Shown: piece after piece, positions 37,220 to 45,882 of the stretch | Layout of the letters: every line of letters begins with the position of its first letter | Numbering within the stretch: position 1 is the first letter of the stretch | Source: Salisediminibacterium beveridgei | Lineage (GTDB): Bacteria > Bacillota > Bacilli > Bacillales > Salisediminibacteriaceae | Length of the DNA: 64,000 bases | Assembly: GCF_001721685.1 (NCBI RefSeq) | Contig: NZ_CP012502.1 | Location: 1,860,001 to 1,924,000 of the forward strand | Reading direction: 5' to 3' | Made by a program: the position numbers and the translations under genes | The notes under the pieces: model-generated | Seen by the model: only the letters and a program-made list of their open reading frames with translations | Told to the model about the DNA's origin: nothing | The model's database searches: none

Positions 37220-38278
37220 TTATTTCAGATCCATCGGAAGGTCTTCTCCCTCAAGGGCTTCATCTTCCGCCGGTGCAGGCACTTCGACCGGCTCAAGTAA
37301 TCCGTAATGTTCACGAATTTTACGATCGATGACTCCCGCAATTTCTTCGTGTTCTTTTAGAAAAGTCTTGGCATTTTCCCGGCCTTGCCCCATCCGGTCG
37401 CCATCATAAGAATACCAGGCTCCGTTTTTTTGAACAATATCAAGTTCAGATGCAATATCAAGTATTGATCCTTCACGGGAAATCCCTTGTCCATACATGA
37501 TATCTACTTCTGCAGTTTTAAATGGAGGAGCTACTTTGTTTTTAACGACTTTCAGCTTCGTCTTGTTCCCGACGATATCATTTCCCTGTTTCAATGATTC
37601 AGCACGTCGCACTTCGAGTCTCACTGAAGAATAGAATTTCAAAGCGCGTCCACCTGGTGTTGTTTCAGGGTTTCCGAACATGACTCCCACTTTTTCACGT
37701 ATCTGGTTGATAAACATTGTGATTGTCTTTGACTTACTTACCGCACCGGATAACTTTCGTAAAGCCTGAGACATCAGACGTGCCTGTAAGCCTACGTGAG
37801 AATCACCCATTTCGCCTTCGATCTCCGCTTTCGGAACAAGAGCTGCTACGGAGTCAACGACAACCATATCAACCGCACCACTTCGCACGAGTGCCTCAGC
37901 TATTTCCAGAGCCTGTTCGCCAGTATCAGGTTGAGAAAGGAGCAGATTATCAATATCCACACCGAGTGCAGAAGCGTATTTCGGATCCAACGCGTGTTCT
38001 GCATCAATAAATGCAGCAGTTCCGCCATTTCTCTGAACTTCTGCAATCGCGTGAAGAGCGACCGTTGTCTTACCCGATGACTCTGGTCCATAGACTTCAA
38101 TCACACGACCTCGGGGATAGCCACCGACTCCCAAAGAAATATCCAGAGCCAGAACACCCGACGAAATGGTTGAAACCCGATGCTCGGGCTGCTCACCCAT
38201 CTTCATAATTGATCCTTTTCCAAATTGTTTCTCAATCTGTTTCAAAGCCATATCCAAGGCTTGTTTCCGATCAGACAT
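37220..38278 (-). CDS. recA: Recombinase RecA
   Basis: A 352-residue recombinase and SOS co-protease. Walker [13 protein letters not shown] (about 65-76), the [21 protein letters not shown] loop L1 region, [30 protein letters not shown] loop L2, and an acidic C-terminal tail ([16 protein letters not shown]). It forms filaments on single-stranded DNA, promotes strand exchange and triggers LexA cleavage. The promoter has a LexA box just downstream of the -10. Monocistronic with a terminator. No anomalies. Confidence 0.98.
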   Translation of the reverse strand: MSDRKQALDMALKQIEKQFGKGSIMKMGEQPEHRVSTISSGVLALDISLGVGGYPRGRVIEVYGPESSGKTTVALHAIAEVQRNGGTAAFIDAEHALDPKYASALGVDIDNLLLSQPDTGEQALEIAEALVRSGAVDMVVVDSVAALVPKAEIEGEMGDSHVGLQARLMSQALRKLSGAVSKSKTITMFINQIREKVGVMFGNPETTPGGRALKFYSSVRLEVRRAESLKQGNDIVGNKTKLKVVKNKVAPPFKTAEVDIMYGQGISREGSILDIASELDIVQKNGAWYSYDGDRMGQGRENAKTFLKEHEEIAGVIDRKIREHYGLLEPVEVPAPAEDEALEGEDLPMDLK

Positions 38279-38355
38279 ACAACTCTCTCCTTTTTGTAAA
38301 GTGACCAGACTTTATAAGACTGATGTCACTGAATAATACACACATATTTTCGCAC

Positions 38356-38403
38356 AAACGTTCGTTCGAATTTAATTATAATGCGAAAAATCCCTCTTGT
38401 CAA
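38356..38403 (-). promoter_or_regulatory. recA promoter with LexA box
   Basis: Minus strand: TTGACA (38398-38403), 17 bases, TATAAT (38375-38380), a perfect sigma-A promoter. The SOS box GAACGAACGTTT (38356-38367), flanked as CGAACGAACGTTTG, lies seven bases after the -10, over the likely start site. LexA would block transcription until damage occurs. The 18-base loop of the weak terminator after deaD spans this -35 region. Confidence 0.9.
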
Positions 38404-38421
38404 AGAAAAGAAGGATTTTTC
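38384..38421 (-). terminator. Weak terminator after the DEAD-box helicase gene
   Basis: GAAAAATCC (38385-38393) can pair with GGATTTTTC (38412-38420) on either strand, with an 18-base loop containing the recA -35 element and a short T run. It may separate deaD from recA, but it is marginal. Confidence 0.45.
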
Positions 38422-38428
38422 ACTGTTT

Positions 38429-40012
38429 TTATTTTCGGTTAGGTCTTGGCTTTGCAGGTTCAAGATTAATCTTTGCACCACTTACACGTTGATATTTTAA
38501 TCCTTCGTATACAAATGGGGCGACTTCTTCCGGAACCTCAATAAATGTGAAATTTTCAAATATATCGATTTTACCAACTGCTTTAGGGCTGATACCAACC
38601 AGTTTAGCCACTTCATCTACCAGTTTTTTCGGCGTCATATCGACATTCCGTCCAACGTTAATAAAGAAACGGGTCATCCCTTTTTGTGCGCCGGTTTCAC
38701 CAAAATTATATGATTCTTTAGCAATTTTTTCTTCATGGCTGTAAAATGCCAATTTCATAAGCGCTGTGACTACCTTGTCAGGTGCATAGGTGTCTAACAG
38801 ATCGGTTACAATCGCATCGTAATTACTGACACCTTCATCATTTTCGATCAAGTCAATGACTTGGCTCTTCCAAAGATCCTGCTGTTTCTCAATAACTTCT
38901 TCCACAGAAGGAAGATTCTGAGATGGTATTTTCATTTTGATCTCATGTTCAATCGAGCGTAGATGCTTCATTTCACGAGGTGTAACCAGTGTTAACGCAA
39001 CTCCCTCACGACCAGCACGGCCTGTTCGGCCAATTCGGTGAACATAACTTTCAGGATCCTGTGGGATATCATAATTAATCACGTGAGATACATTTTGTAC
39101 GTCAATACCACGGGCAGCTACATCTGTAGCAATCAAAAAGTCTATTGCAGATTCACGGAATTTTTTCATGACCATATCCCGTTGAGATTGTGTCAGATCT
39201 CCGTGCAAACCATCTGCGCGGTAACCGCGAGCCTGAAGGGCTTCAGCCAACTCGGAAACCCCTTTTTTTGTCCGGCAAAAAATAATACCAAGATCTGTGT
39301 TCTCACTATCAATCAGACGGCATAAGGAATCGAGTTTGTTCTTCTCGAGTACTTTATAATACATCTGATTAATCAAAGGTGCTGTCACTTCACTCTTACT
39401 GATCGTCACCTGTTCCGGATTGTTCATGTATTTATTGGACAATTTCCGGATTGCCGGCGGAATCGTTGCAGAGAAAAGCAGTGTTTGGCGCTCCTCTGAA
39501 GATACCTGAATGATTTTCTCAATATCTTCAATAAATCCCATATCCAACATTTCGTCTGCTTCATCTAATACAAATGTGTGGATTTTACTCAAGTCCAGTG
39601 TCTTGCGGTTAATGTGATCTAAAACCCGGCCCGGCGTTCCAACAACAATATCAACGCCTCGTTTTAGCTGTTTAATCTGTTGACCAATGGATTGGCCGCC
39701 ATAAACCGGGAGTGTTTGTACTTTTTGAAATCTGGACAGTTTCTGCAGTTCACCTGCAACCTGAATAGCCAGTTCCCGGGTTGGTGTCAAAATAATGGCC
39801 TGTACATTTTTTGTACGTGTCAGTTTCTCCAAAATCGGAATACCAAAAGCAGCAGTTTTACCTGTACCTGTTTGTGCCTGACCAACGAGATCTTTCCCTT
39901 CAAGAAGCGTAGGAATTACTTTTTCCTGAATCGGGGAGGGTGCTTCAAAACCCATTTCTTTTATTGCGCGCAGTACATTCTTGGAAATATTAAACTCTTC
40001 AAACTTCATCAT
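38429..40012 (-). CDS. DEAD-box RNA helicase with DbpA-type C-terminal RNA-binding domain
   Basis: A 527-residue helicase. Motifs in order: Q-motif with APSPIQEKVIPTLL, AQTGTGKTAAFG (motif I), PTRELAIQ, DEADEMLDMGF (motif II), SATIPP (III), HRIGRTGRAG (VI). The last 80 residues (RFFINVGRNVDMTPKKLVDEV ... IEVPEEVAPFV) look like the DbpA/CsdA RNA-binding fold that targets ribosomal RNA. The family includes DeaD/CsdA of E. coli and YxiN of B. subtilis; which paralogue it is cannot be told. ATG at 40012 has AAGGA at eight bases; an upstream ATG at 40021 overlaps it. It is inserted between cinA and recA, which are neighbours in B. subtilis. Confidence 0.93.
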   Translation of the reverse strand: MMKFEEFNISKNVLRAIKEMGFEAPSPIQEKVIPTLLEGKDLVGQAQTGTGKTAAFGIPILEKLTRTKNVQAIILTPTRELAIQVAGELQKLSRFQKVQTLPVYGGQSIGQQIKQLKRGVDIVVGTPGRVLDHINRKTLDLSKIHTFVLDEADEMLDMGFIEDIEKIIQVSSEERQTLLFSATIPPAIRKLSNKYMNNPEQVTISKSEVTAPLINQMYYKVLEKNKLDSLCRLIDSENTDLGIIFCRTKKGVSELAEALQARGYRADGLHGDLTQSQRDMVMKKFRESAIDFLIATDVAARGIDVQNVSHVINYDIPQDPESYVHRIGRTGRAGREGVALTLVTPREMKHLRSIEHEIKMKIPSQNLPSVEEVIEKQQDLWKSQVIDLIENDEGVSNYDAIVTDLLDTYAPDKVVTALMKLAFYSHEEKIAKESYNFGETGAQKGMTRFFINVGRNVDMTPKKLVDEVAKLVGISPKAVGKIDIFENFTFIEVPEEVAPFVYEGLKYQRVSGAKINLEPAKPRPNRK

Positions 40013-40035
40013 TCTTTCCATCCATCCTTTTTTTT

Positions 40036-41274
40036 CTATTCATTTAATAAAAATTTTTGCAAATAGAAACAGCCGTATTTCACTGTGCGATCCTGAATAT
40101 TTTCTCGACTACCTGCAAGGTCCAGCTCGTGTACAACTGTTGCAGTTCCGTCAGAAATACCGATAAATACCTTTCCAGGTGTATGATTTTCAAGGGATTC
40201 CGGACCAGCGACACCTGTGAAACTTATGCCAATATCCGTATTCATCAGTGTTCTCGTTTGTTCAGCCATTACCCGTGCACAAGATTCGCTGACAACGCCC
40301 TCTGTCAGTATCAGATCGCGCGGAACTGATAAGACCATTTCCTTCACTTGATTACTATAACACACAATTGATCCGGGAAAAACAGAAGAAACCCCCTGAA
40401 CAGATGTAAGCGTTGCAGAAAAGAGCCCACCTGTGACACTCTCTGCCGCCGATACAGTTAATTCTTTTGATTTCAGTAATGAAACAGTCTTATTTACAAG
40501 AGGTTCTTCTCCTTCACCAATATAAAATTCACTGATTCGTTCGAGTATTTCGGCTTTAAGATTTTCCAATGCACGATTATTTGATGCTTTATCACTTCCT
40601 TTAACCGTTAATCTAAGCATCACTTCTCCAATACTTGCCAATGGTGCGATGGTTGGATTTGTCTGTTGCTCAATTAAATCATCCAATTTTTCAGCCAATC
40701 GTGATTCGCCAATTTCAAAAAAACGAAGCACTCTCGATTCAATTTCCTCATGTTCAGAGAGAAGATTTCTCAAGTATGGTGCTGCTTCGTTTTGAAACAT
40801 CGGCTTCAATTCATTCGGGGGACCAGGGAGCATCATAATGCGGCAGTCCTGATGTTCAACAACCATTCCACAAGAGAGTCCATGCCGATTTGGGATGATG
40901 TCTGAGTCGGATAAAACCATTGCTTGTTTCCGGTTATTTTCTGTCATGTTCTGGTTTCGACGAATATAAAATGCCTCGATATTTTTTTCGGTCTCTTTAT
41001 CATAGACCAGATTTCTCTTCGTTAATGATGCCAACACTTCCTTTGTGAGATCATCCTTTGTCGGGCCAAGTCCACCCGTGGTAATCACAAGGTCGGATCT
41101 TGACATCGCCTGATCAAGAATTTTTTCCAGTCTTTCAGGATTATCTCCGACGGTTTCATGATAATATACATTCACGCCAAGAACGGAGAGTTCTTTGGAT
41201 AAATAGGCGGCGTTCGAATTGACAATTTGGCCTAGAAGCAACTCTGAACCGATAGCAATGATTTCTGCATTCAT
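40036..41274 (-). CDS. cinA: CinA family protein (competence/damage-inducible)
   Basis: A 412-residue two-domain protein. The N-terminal molybdopterin-binding-like COG1058 domain has AIGSELLLGQIVNSNAAYL and TTGGLGPTKDDLT; the C-terminal nicotinamide mononucleotide deamidase-like (PncC) domain has AAESVTGGLFSATLTSVQGVSSVFPGSIVCYSN. The usual AESCTGG has a valine in place of cysteine here. In B. subtilis cinA precedes recA. Here a DEAD-box helicase gene follows 23 bases later. ATG follows GGAGGGAAATT. Confidence 0.93.
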   Translation of the reverse strand: MNAEIIAIGSELLLGQIVNSNAAYLSKELSVLGVNVYYHETVGDNPERLEKILDQAMSRSDLVITTGGLGPTKDDLTKEVLASLTKRNLVYDKETEKNIEAFYIRRNQNMTENNRKQAMVLSDSDIIPNRHGLSCGMVVEHQDCRIMMLPGPPNELKPMFQNEAAPYLRNLLSEHEEIESRVLRFFEIGESRLAEKLDDLIEQQTNPTIAPLASIGEVMLRLTVKGSDKASNNRALENLKAEILERISEFYIGEGEEPLVNKTVSLLKSKELTVSAAESVTGGLFSATLTSVQGVSSVFPGSIVCYSNQVKEMVLSVPRDLILTEGVVSESCARVMAEQTRTLMNTDIGISFTGVAGPESLENHTPGKVFIGISDGTATVVHELDLAGSRENIQDRTVKYGCFYLQKFLLNE

Positions 41275-41297
41275 AATTTCCCTCCATATCTAAAATA

Positions 41298-41876
41298 TTA
41301 ATTTGACGAGGCAAGAACGTGTGTATTTTTTATGAAATAGTCATAACCGGAATACAAAGTCAAGGTAACCGCCAAAACAATCATCATGGTATCAAATGGC
41401 AGTCCAATCATGGCAAAACCAACATTATGCAAGAGAATGGCTCCGATACAGACAATCTGACTGACTGTCTTCCATTTGCCCCATTGACTGGCAGCAATGA
41501 CTTCTCCCTCACCTGATGCGACAAGACGTAACCCCGTTACTGCAAATTCTCGGGTGAGAATCACTACCGCGGCCCAAGCAGGAAACATTTCCAATCCGAC
41601 CAGCGATACAAACGCAGCTGTGATTAATAGTTTATCGGCCAATGGATCAAGAAATTTACCTATATTGGTAACTAACTTATATTTTCGGGCATAATAACCG
41701 TCCAACCAGTCGGTTGCTGCTGCAATGATAAAGATAATCGCCGCAATCAAATGGTGAACAGGAATCTCTGCTCCAAGAAAAGCCCATTGTCCAAAGTCAA
41801 ATGGACCAAGTAGAAATATCATGAAAATTGGAATTAAAATGATTCGTGATATCGTAATCTGATTAGGTATGTTCAC
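41298..41876 (-). CDS. pgsA: Phosphatidylglycerophosphate synthase
   Basis: A 192-residue membrane enzyme making phosphatidylglycerophosphate from CDP-diacylglycerol and glycerol-3-phosphate. The CDP-alcohol phosphotransferase motif D(G)xxARx8Gx3Dx3D is seen as DWLDGYYARKYKLVTNIGKF followed by LDPLADK. About five membrane segments follow. The GTG at 41876 is the best start: it sits eight bases after AAAGGGGG and aligns with B. subtilis PgsA (193 residues). A longer ORF begins at 41897. It follows the rodZ-like gene after a terminator, in the same order as B. subtilis. Confidence 0.95.
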   Translation of the reverse strand: MNIPNQITISRIILIPIFMIFLLGPFDFGQWAFLGAEIPVHHLIAAIIFIIAAATDWLDGYYARKYKLVTNIGKFLDPLADKLLITAAFVSLVGLEMFPAWAAVVILTREFAVTGLRLVASGEGEVIAASQWGKWKTVSQIVCIGAILLHNVGFAMIGLPFDTMMIVLAVTLTLYSGYDYFIKNTHVLASSN

Positions 41877-41997
41877 GAATTCGTCCCCCTTTAACAATCT
41901 TTAAAATGTATTTCACATTATGTACCAATTATATTCTATCAGAAAGGTGATTTAAAAGCGATTAAATGCTTAGTGCTTCACAGGATTTACAGAGAAA

Positions 41998-42021
41998 AGA
42001 ACGGTCCATAAAGACCGTTCT
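41998..42021 (-). terminator. Terminator after the rodZ-like gene
   Basis: AGAACGGTC (41998-42006) pairs with GACCGTTCT (42013-42021), followed by TTTCTC on the minus strand. It lies between rodZ and pgsA. Confidence 0.8.
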
Positions 42022-42029
42022 GACGACAT

Positions 42030-42941
42030 TCATTCCTGGTGCTGAATCAAAATATTCTGGACATCACTATCACTCTGATACTCCAGTTGCATCTCATTGA
42101 CAAAAATGTTTGCTGTATGAATAAAACCAAGTCTGATCAGGATTTCTGATTGTCCGGTGAAATCAAACGAGATTTCATCACCATCGTTATGCGTTTCAGT
42201 GTGAACAGTTCCAGATTCATCATTGATCTGAATCCAGCTTCCACCGGTAAAGTTCATCTCAAAATCAAACTGCTCTGCATTACTCAGCTCATAAACATAT
42301 TGACCTGCATCATTTAATTCAACGAAGCTTAATTCAGGGTCTGACTCGTCAATTTCTTCCTCATCCTGGACCTCTTCATTGACATCATTATCATCGTTTA
42401 TGGCTTGATCATTCTCGTTATTATTATTTTCTTCATCATTCTCATCGTTTTCATCGTTTTCAGCGTTCTCATCATTCAGCTCATCATCAATATCCACAGA
42501 TGGTTGTGATTGTTCCTCTTCCCTTGTCGAAGCATCCTCACCTGTACCTTCATCGAGATTCATAAACCAGAGCGTCGATACGATGCCAATCAGAAAAATC
42601 AATACAACGACAGTTGGAAGCCATGTAGCAAATTTCGAATTTCTTTTAATCGGTCTTGTTTTCGGACGTTCCACTCTAGGTGGTAAGTCTGATGATTCCT
42701 TTTTTGCTTTCGGTAATTCGTCAGCATGTTCTTGAAACACCTGATCTGCTGAGAGCCCTACCACTTCACAATAACTCTTTACAAATGCGCGTGCGTAAAA
42801 ATCCCCAGGCATTTTCGAAAAATCACCCTGCTCAATTGCCTCGAGGTAGCGCTTTTGAATCTTTGTCTTTTTCTGGAGCTCATCGAGAGTTAATCCCTTT
42901 TCAATTCTCGCATTTTGTAATCTTACACCGAGTTCAGACAA
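42030..42941 (-). CDS. ymfM: RodZ-like helix-turn-helix membrane protein (YmfM)
   Basis: A 303-residue protein with an N-terminal HTH_25-type domain (ELGVRLQNARIEKGLTLDELQ, residues 2-65), one membrane segment (about 102-125, FATWLPTVVVLIFLIGIVS), and an extracytoplasmic domain (DUF4115-like, WIQINDESGTVH). RodZ links MreB to the cell-wall machinery. Residues 140-199 form an unusually long acidic D/E/N-rich linker (ENDENDENDEENNNNEND). The start is a TTG at 42941 after CAGGTG, 17 bases after ymfK. The ymfK-ymfM-pgsA order matches B. subtilis. Confidence 0.92.
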   Translation of the reverse strand: MSELGVRLQNARIEKGLTLDELQKKTKIQKRYLEAIEQGDFSKMPGDFYARAFVKSYCEVVGLSADQVFQEHADELPKAKKESSDLPPRVERPKTRPIKRNSKFATWLPTVVVLIFLIGIVSTLWFMNLDEGTGEDASTREEEQSQPSVDIDDELNDENAENDENDENDEENNNNENDQAINDDNDVNEEVQDEEEIDESDPELSFVELNDAGQYVYELSNAEQFDFEMNFTGGSWIQINDESGTVHTETHNDGDEISFDFTGQSEILIRLGFIHTANIFVNEMQLEYQSDSDVQNILIQHQE

Positions 42942-42958
42942 TTATTAACACCTGCCAA

Positions 42959-43732
42959 CTAACTGATATCAAATGACGAAAATCCGGATTCGACTTGTTC
43001 ATATGTGATCTCCTCTTTTTCATCACTTCTCAGTTCAATGATATAATCAAAATCATCAAGCGTATATTCTGTTTCACGTACAAAAATATCAGGATGTTCA
43101 ACCACTTTTGTTGATGGAAGGCGCATCATTTCCGAGACAAGCAAACGATGTCTTTCACTAGCTCTCATTGTGGAGACAATTCCATCGATGATATAAATGT
43201 TGTCCTGATTCATCTCATCGTCCGCCAGTTGACTTCTTATTGTCTGCCTTAACAAGGTCGACGAGAGGAATGACCAGCGCTTATTCGCGCAGACACTTGC
43301 AGCTACAATCGATTCTGTTTTCCCAACCCTTGGCATCCCTCTGATACCAATGAGCCTGTGCCCATCTTTCATGAACAGCTCAGCCATAAAATCGACCAGG
43401 ACACCCAGTTCATCGCGAACAAAGCGGAAGATTTTCTTTTCATCACGATCGCGGACAATGTAACGGCCATGACGGACAGCCAAACGGTCTCTTAACTTCG
43501 GTTCCCGAAGTTTATGTAACGTTATGACATCCATCGTGTTCAAAATATATCTAAGCCGTTGAATCGATTCATCATCTCTACATTTTATCAGCATACCGCG
43601 ATTTTCGTTCTCTACACCATTGATGGTGATAATATTAATTTTCAGCATCCCCAGAAGTGATGCCACATCACCAAGAAGACCCGGCCTGTTTTGATTAATG
43701 TGGTATTCCAAATACCATTCTTTGGTTTCCAT
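42959..43732 (-). CDS. ymfK: DUF3388 protein with N-terminal ACT-like domain and P-loop (YmfK)
   Basis: A 257-residue protein. Residues 5-75 look like an ACT-type small-molecule-binding domain (HINQNRPGLLGDVASLLGML ... ITINGVENENRG). A Walker A-like motif GMPRVGKTES lies near residue 135. The position between ymfI and ymfM matches B. subtilis YmfK; function is unknown. The small gene ymfJ, which precedes ymfK in B. subtilis, is missing. ATG at 43732 follows GAGGGG. The gene has no membrane segment. Confidence 0.88.
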   Translation of the reverse strand: METKEWYLEYHINQNRPGLLGDVASLLGMLKINIITINGVENENRGMLIKCRDDESIQRLRYILNTMDVITLHKLREPKLRDRLAVRHGRYIVRDRDEKKIFRFVRDELGVLVDFMAELFMKDGHRLIGIRGMPRVGKTESIVAASVCANKRWSFLSSTLLRQTIRSQLADDEMNQDNIYIIDGIVSTMRASERHRLLVSEMMRLPSTKVVEHPDIFVRETEYTLDDFDYIIELRSDEKEEITYEQVESGFSSFDIS

Positions 43733-43861
43733 ATGGCCCCTCTCTTTCCTCGGTTATCTGGTAAGACGTTTTTAAAATCTATCCGTTACATGTAATGATA
43801 ATGCATTTCATCTATAAATTAAAGGATAATCAAGAGATCACATGAATTCACATCGATCGAA

Positions 43862-44584
43862 TCAACCCCTGTGCCATCCTCCATTTACACCAATGATTTG
43901 ACCATTGATATAATCCGCTCCTTCGCCTGTGAGAAACATTGTCGTATGTGCAATATCCTCTGGATGCCCCAATCGTCCAGCCGGGATTTCACGTTTGATT
44001 GCATCGATGTCTTGTTTTGAATAATTGGATACCATTCGAGTATGAATGATCCCAGGTGCTATCCCATTCACACGGATACCCGAAGGGCCCAATTCGTCGG
44101 CAAGAGAGCGGACAAGGCCATGCTGACCAGATTTGACAGTAGAGTATAACACCTCCATGGAAGCACCGGTCTGCCCCCAAATCGACGTGATAAACAGAAT
44201 ATTACCTGCTCGCCTTGAAATCATATCCGGAATGAATGAACGGATCAACAGCATCGGAGTGATCAAATCTGATTGCATTTGAGCACGTATTGAGTCGTGT
44301 TCTTCTTCTTGAAACAGCTTCGGATCAGAGTAGCCGGCGCAATGAACAAAAACATCTGGACATGGCATTGAATGAAAACACTCCAATGTCCGAAGAGAAT
44401 CTGTGAAATCGCATTGAACAATGCGGATATCCAATTCAGGATAGTTTGAACTAAGCCTCCGAAGCGGTTGTTCATTCCGAAAACAATGTAGAACCAGGTC
44501 ACTGCCCGTTTTTGCAGCCTCTTCTGCTATGGCATATCCGATGTCTCCACTCGCACCAGTTATCCAGACTCTCTTCCTTTTCAC
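43862..44584 (-). CDS. ymfI: SDR family oxidoreductase YmfI
   Basis: A 240-residue short-chain dehydrogenase. NAD(P)-binding TGASGDIGYAIAE (about residues 7-19), VHCAGYS (NAG-like), catalytic YSTVKSGQ (Tyr-x3-Lys) and PGIIHTRM. The substrate is unknown; members resemble FabG but this copy is outside the fatty acid operon. The start is a GTG (44584) overlapping the TGA of ymfH by four bases, so the pair is translationally coupled. The GTG rests on that overlap; a longer ORF starts at 44623. Confidence 0.92.
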   Translation of the reverse strand: MKRKRVWITGASGDIGYAIAEEAAKTGSDLVLHCFRNEQPLRRLSSNYPELDIRIVQCDFTDSLRTLECFHSMPCPDVFVHCAGYSDPKLFQEEEHDSIRAQMQSDLITPMLLIRSFIPDMISRRAGNILFITSIWGQTGASMEVLYSTVKSGQHGLVRSLADELGPSGIRVNGIAPGIIHTRMVSNYSKQDIDAIKREIPAGRLGHPEDIAHTTMFLTGEGADYINGQIIGVNGGWHRG

Positions 44585-45882
44585 GATGTTGTTTCTCCAG
44601 GGAGCACGTAGCAGACAGAACATCGCTTTTCCACATCCACATGCTCTTTAAGAACGCCTTCAACTTCCTCTACTGTGAGATCTTCAAGTACCGGAACAAT
44701 TTCAAATAAATCTGTCCCCAGGAAGTGGTAACGTGTGAACTGGTTGGCGATAAACTCCGGTGAGTTCATCGCTCTGAGAAATTGACCCAGCTTTTGTTTA
44801 CGGATCCGCTCGAAACTTTCCGGATCGATTCCTGATTTCGCAGCTTCCCGAAGCATATGTTTTATTTTTGCTGCCAGTTCCTCAGGCCGCTCTGAATCTC
44901 CACCCGCTACAGAAAATCCAAAGCTTTCTTCGTGGGTGAAATCATAACCGAAGCTGTCGTCAATCAAACCTTGTTTAAAGAGTGATGAATAATTTTCACT
45001 GCTTTGACCAAAGATCAAATCCAGCGCCATTTCCATGGATAATTCGTATTTCAATAATGTTTTGCCCATTAAATCAGGTCGTCGATCCTTGATACCAACG
45101 AGACATTTGCCTGTCTGAAGTGGCATAGTCACAGTCACTTCCTGTTGTTTCACTTCCTCAGGCTCTCCCGTAAACAATTGCCTTGGATTATGCGTGAGCG
45201 TTTTAACTGATTTTTGAGCCTGATTGTCCCGCACAAAACTCATCATCTCATCAGGATCCACATTGCCAACAATGAACAGGGCCATATTGCCGGGATGATA
45301 AAAAGTATGGTAGCAGGTATAAAGCAAATCAGCTGTAATCTGATCAATGGAATCTTCCGTTCCTGCTATATCGATTGAAACAGGGTGTTCGTGATACATT
45401 GCTTTTAAAAGGCCAAAGAAATTCTGCCAATCTGGATTATCTTCATACATACGGATTTCCTGACCAATAATCCCTTTTTCTTTCTCGACAGTTTCTTCAG
45501 TGAAATACGGTTTCTGCACAAAATCGAGAAGCGTGCGCACATTTTCTTTTACAAGGCTCGTGCTTGAAAAAAGATAAGCTGTTCTCGTGAAACTTGTAAA
45601 GGCATTTGCAGACGCACCTTGTTTACTGAATACCTGAAATACATCTCCATCTTCATCTTCAAACATTTTATGTTCAAGAAAATGAGCAATTCCATCTGGA
45701 ACTGTATGAGTCTGGTCCTCATCAATTGGCCTGAACGTTCGATCCATTGATCCATATTTTGTCGTAAATGTTGCAAACGTTTTATGGAACCCCGCTTTTG
45801 GAAGGATGAAAACTTCAAGCCCATTTTCTAATGTTTCGGTGTAAAGCGTTTCATCCAGCTGATTGAATTTTATACGATTCAT
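44581..45882 (-). CDS. ymfH: M16 family metallopeptidase YmfH
   Basis: A 433-residue M16 peptidase. The inverted zinc motif HFLEH (HxxEH) is at about residue 66-70 in IAHFLEHKMFE, and GIIGQEIRMYEDNPDWQ supplies the downstream glutamate. It is the catalytic half of a pair with ymfF, whose start is four bases before this gene's start (overlap ATGA). Members process small peptides; B. subtilis relatives AlbE/AlbF and PqqL-like proteins act in peptide maturation or export. Its substrate is unknown. Downstream ymfI is coupled. Confidence 0.93.
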   Translation of the reverse strand: MNRIKFNQLDETLYTETLENGLEVFILPKAGFHKTFATFTTKYGSMDRTFRPIDEDQTHTVPDGIAHFLEHKMFEDEDGDVFQVFSKQGASANAFTSFTRTAYLFSSTSLVKENVRTLLDFVQKPYFTEETVEKEKGIIGQEIRMYEDNPDWQNFFGLLKAMYHEHPVSIDIAGTEDSIDQITADLLYTCYHTFYHPGNMALFIVGNVDPDEMMSFVRDNQAQKSVKTLTHNPRQLFTGEPEEVKQQEVTVTMPLQTGKCLVGIKDRRPDLMGKTLLKYELSMEMALDLIFGQSSENYSSLFKQGLIDDSFGYDFTHEESFGFSVAGGDSERPEELAAKIKHMLREAAKSGIDPESFERIRKQKLGQFLRAMNSPEFIANQFTRYHFLGTDLFEIVPVLEDLTVEEVEGVLKEHVDVEKRCSVCYVLPGETTS

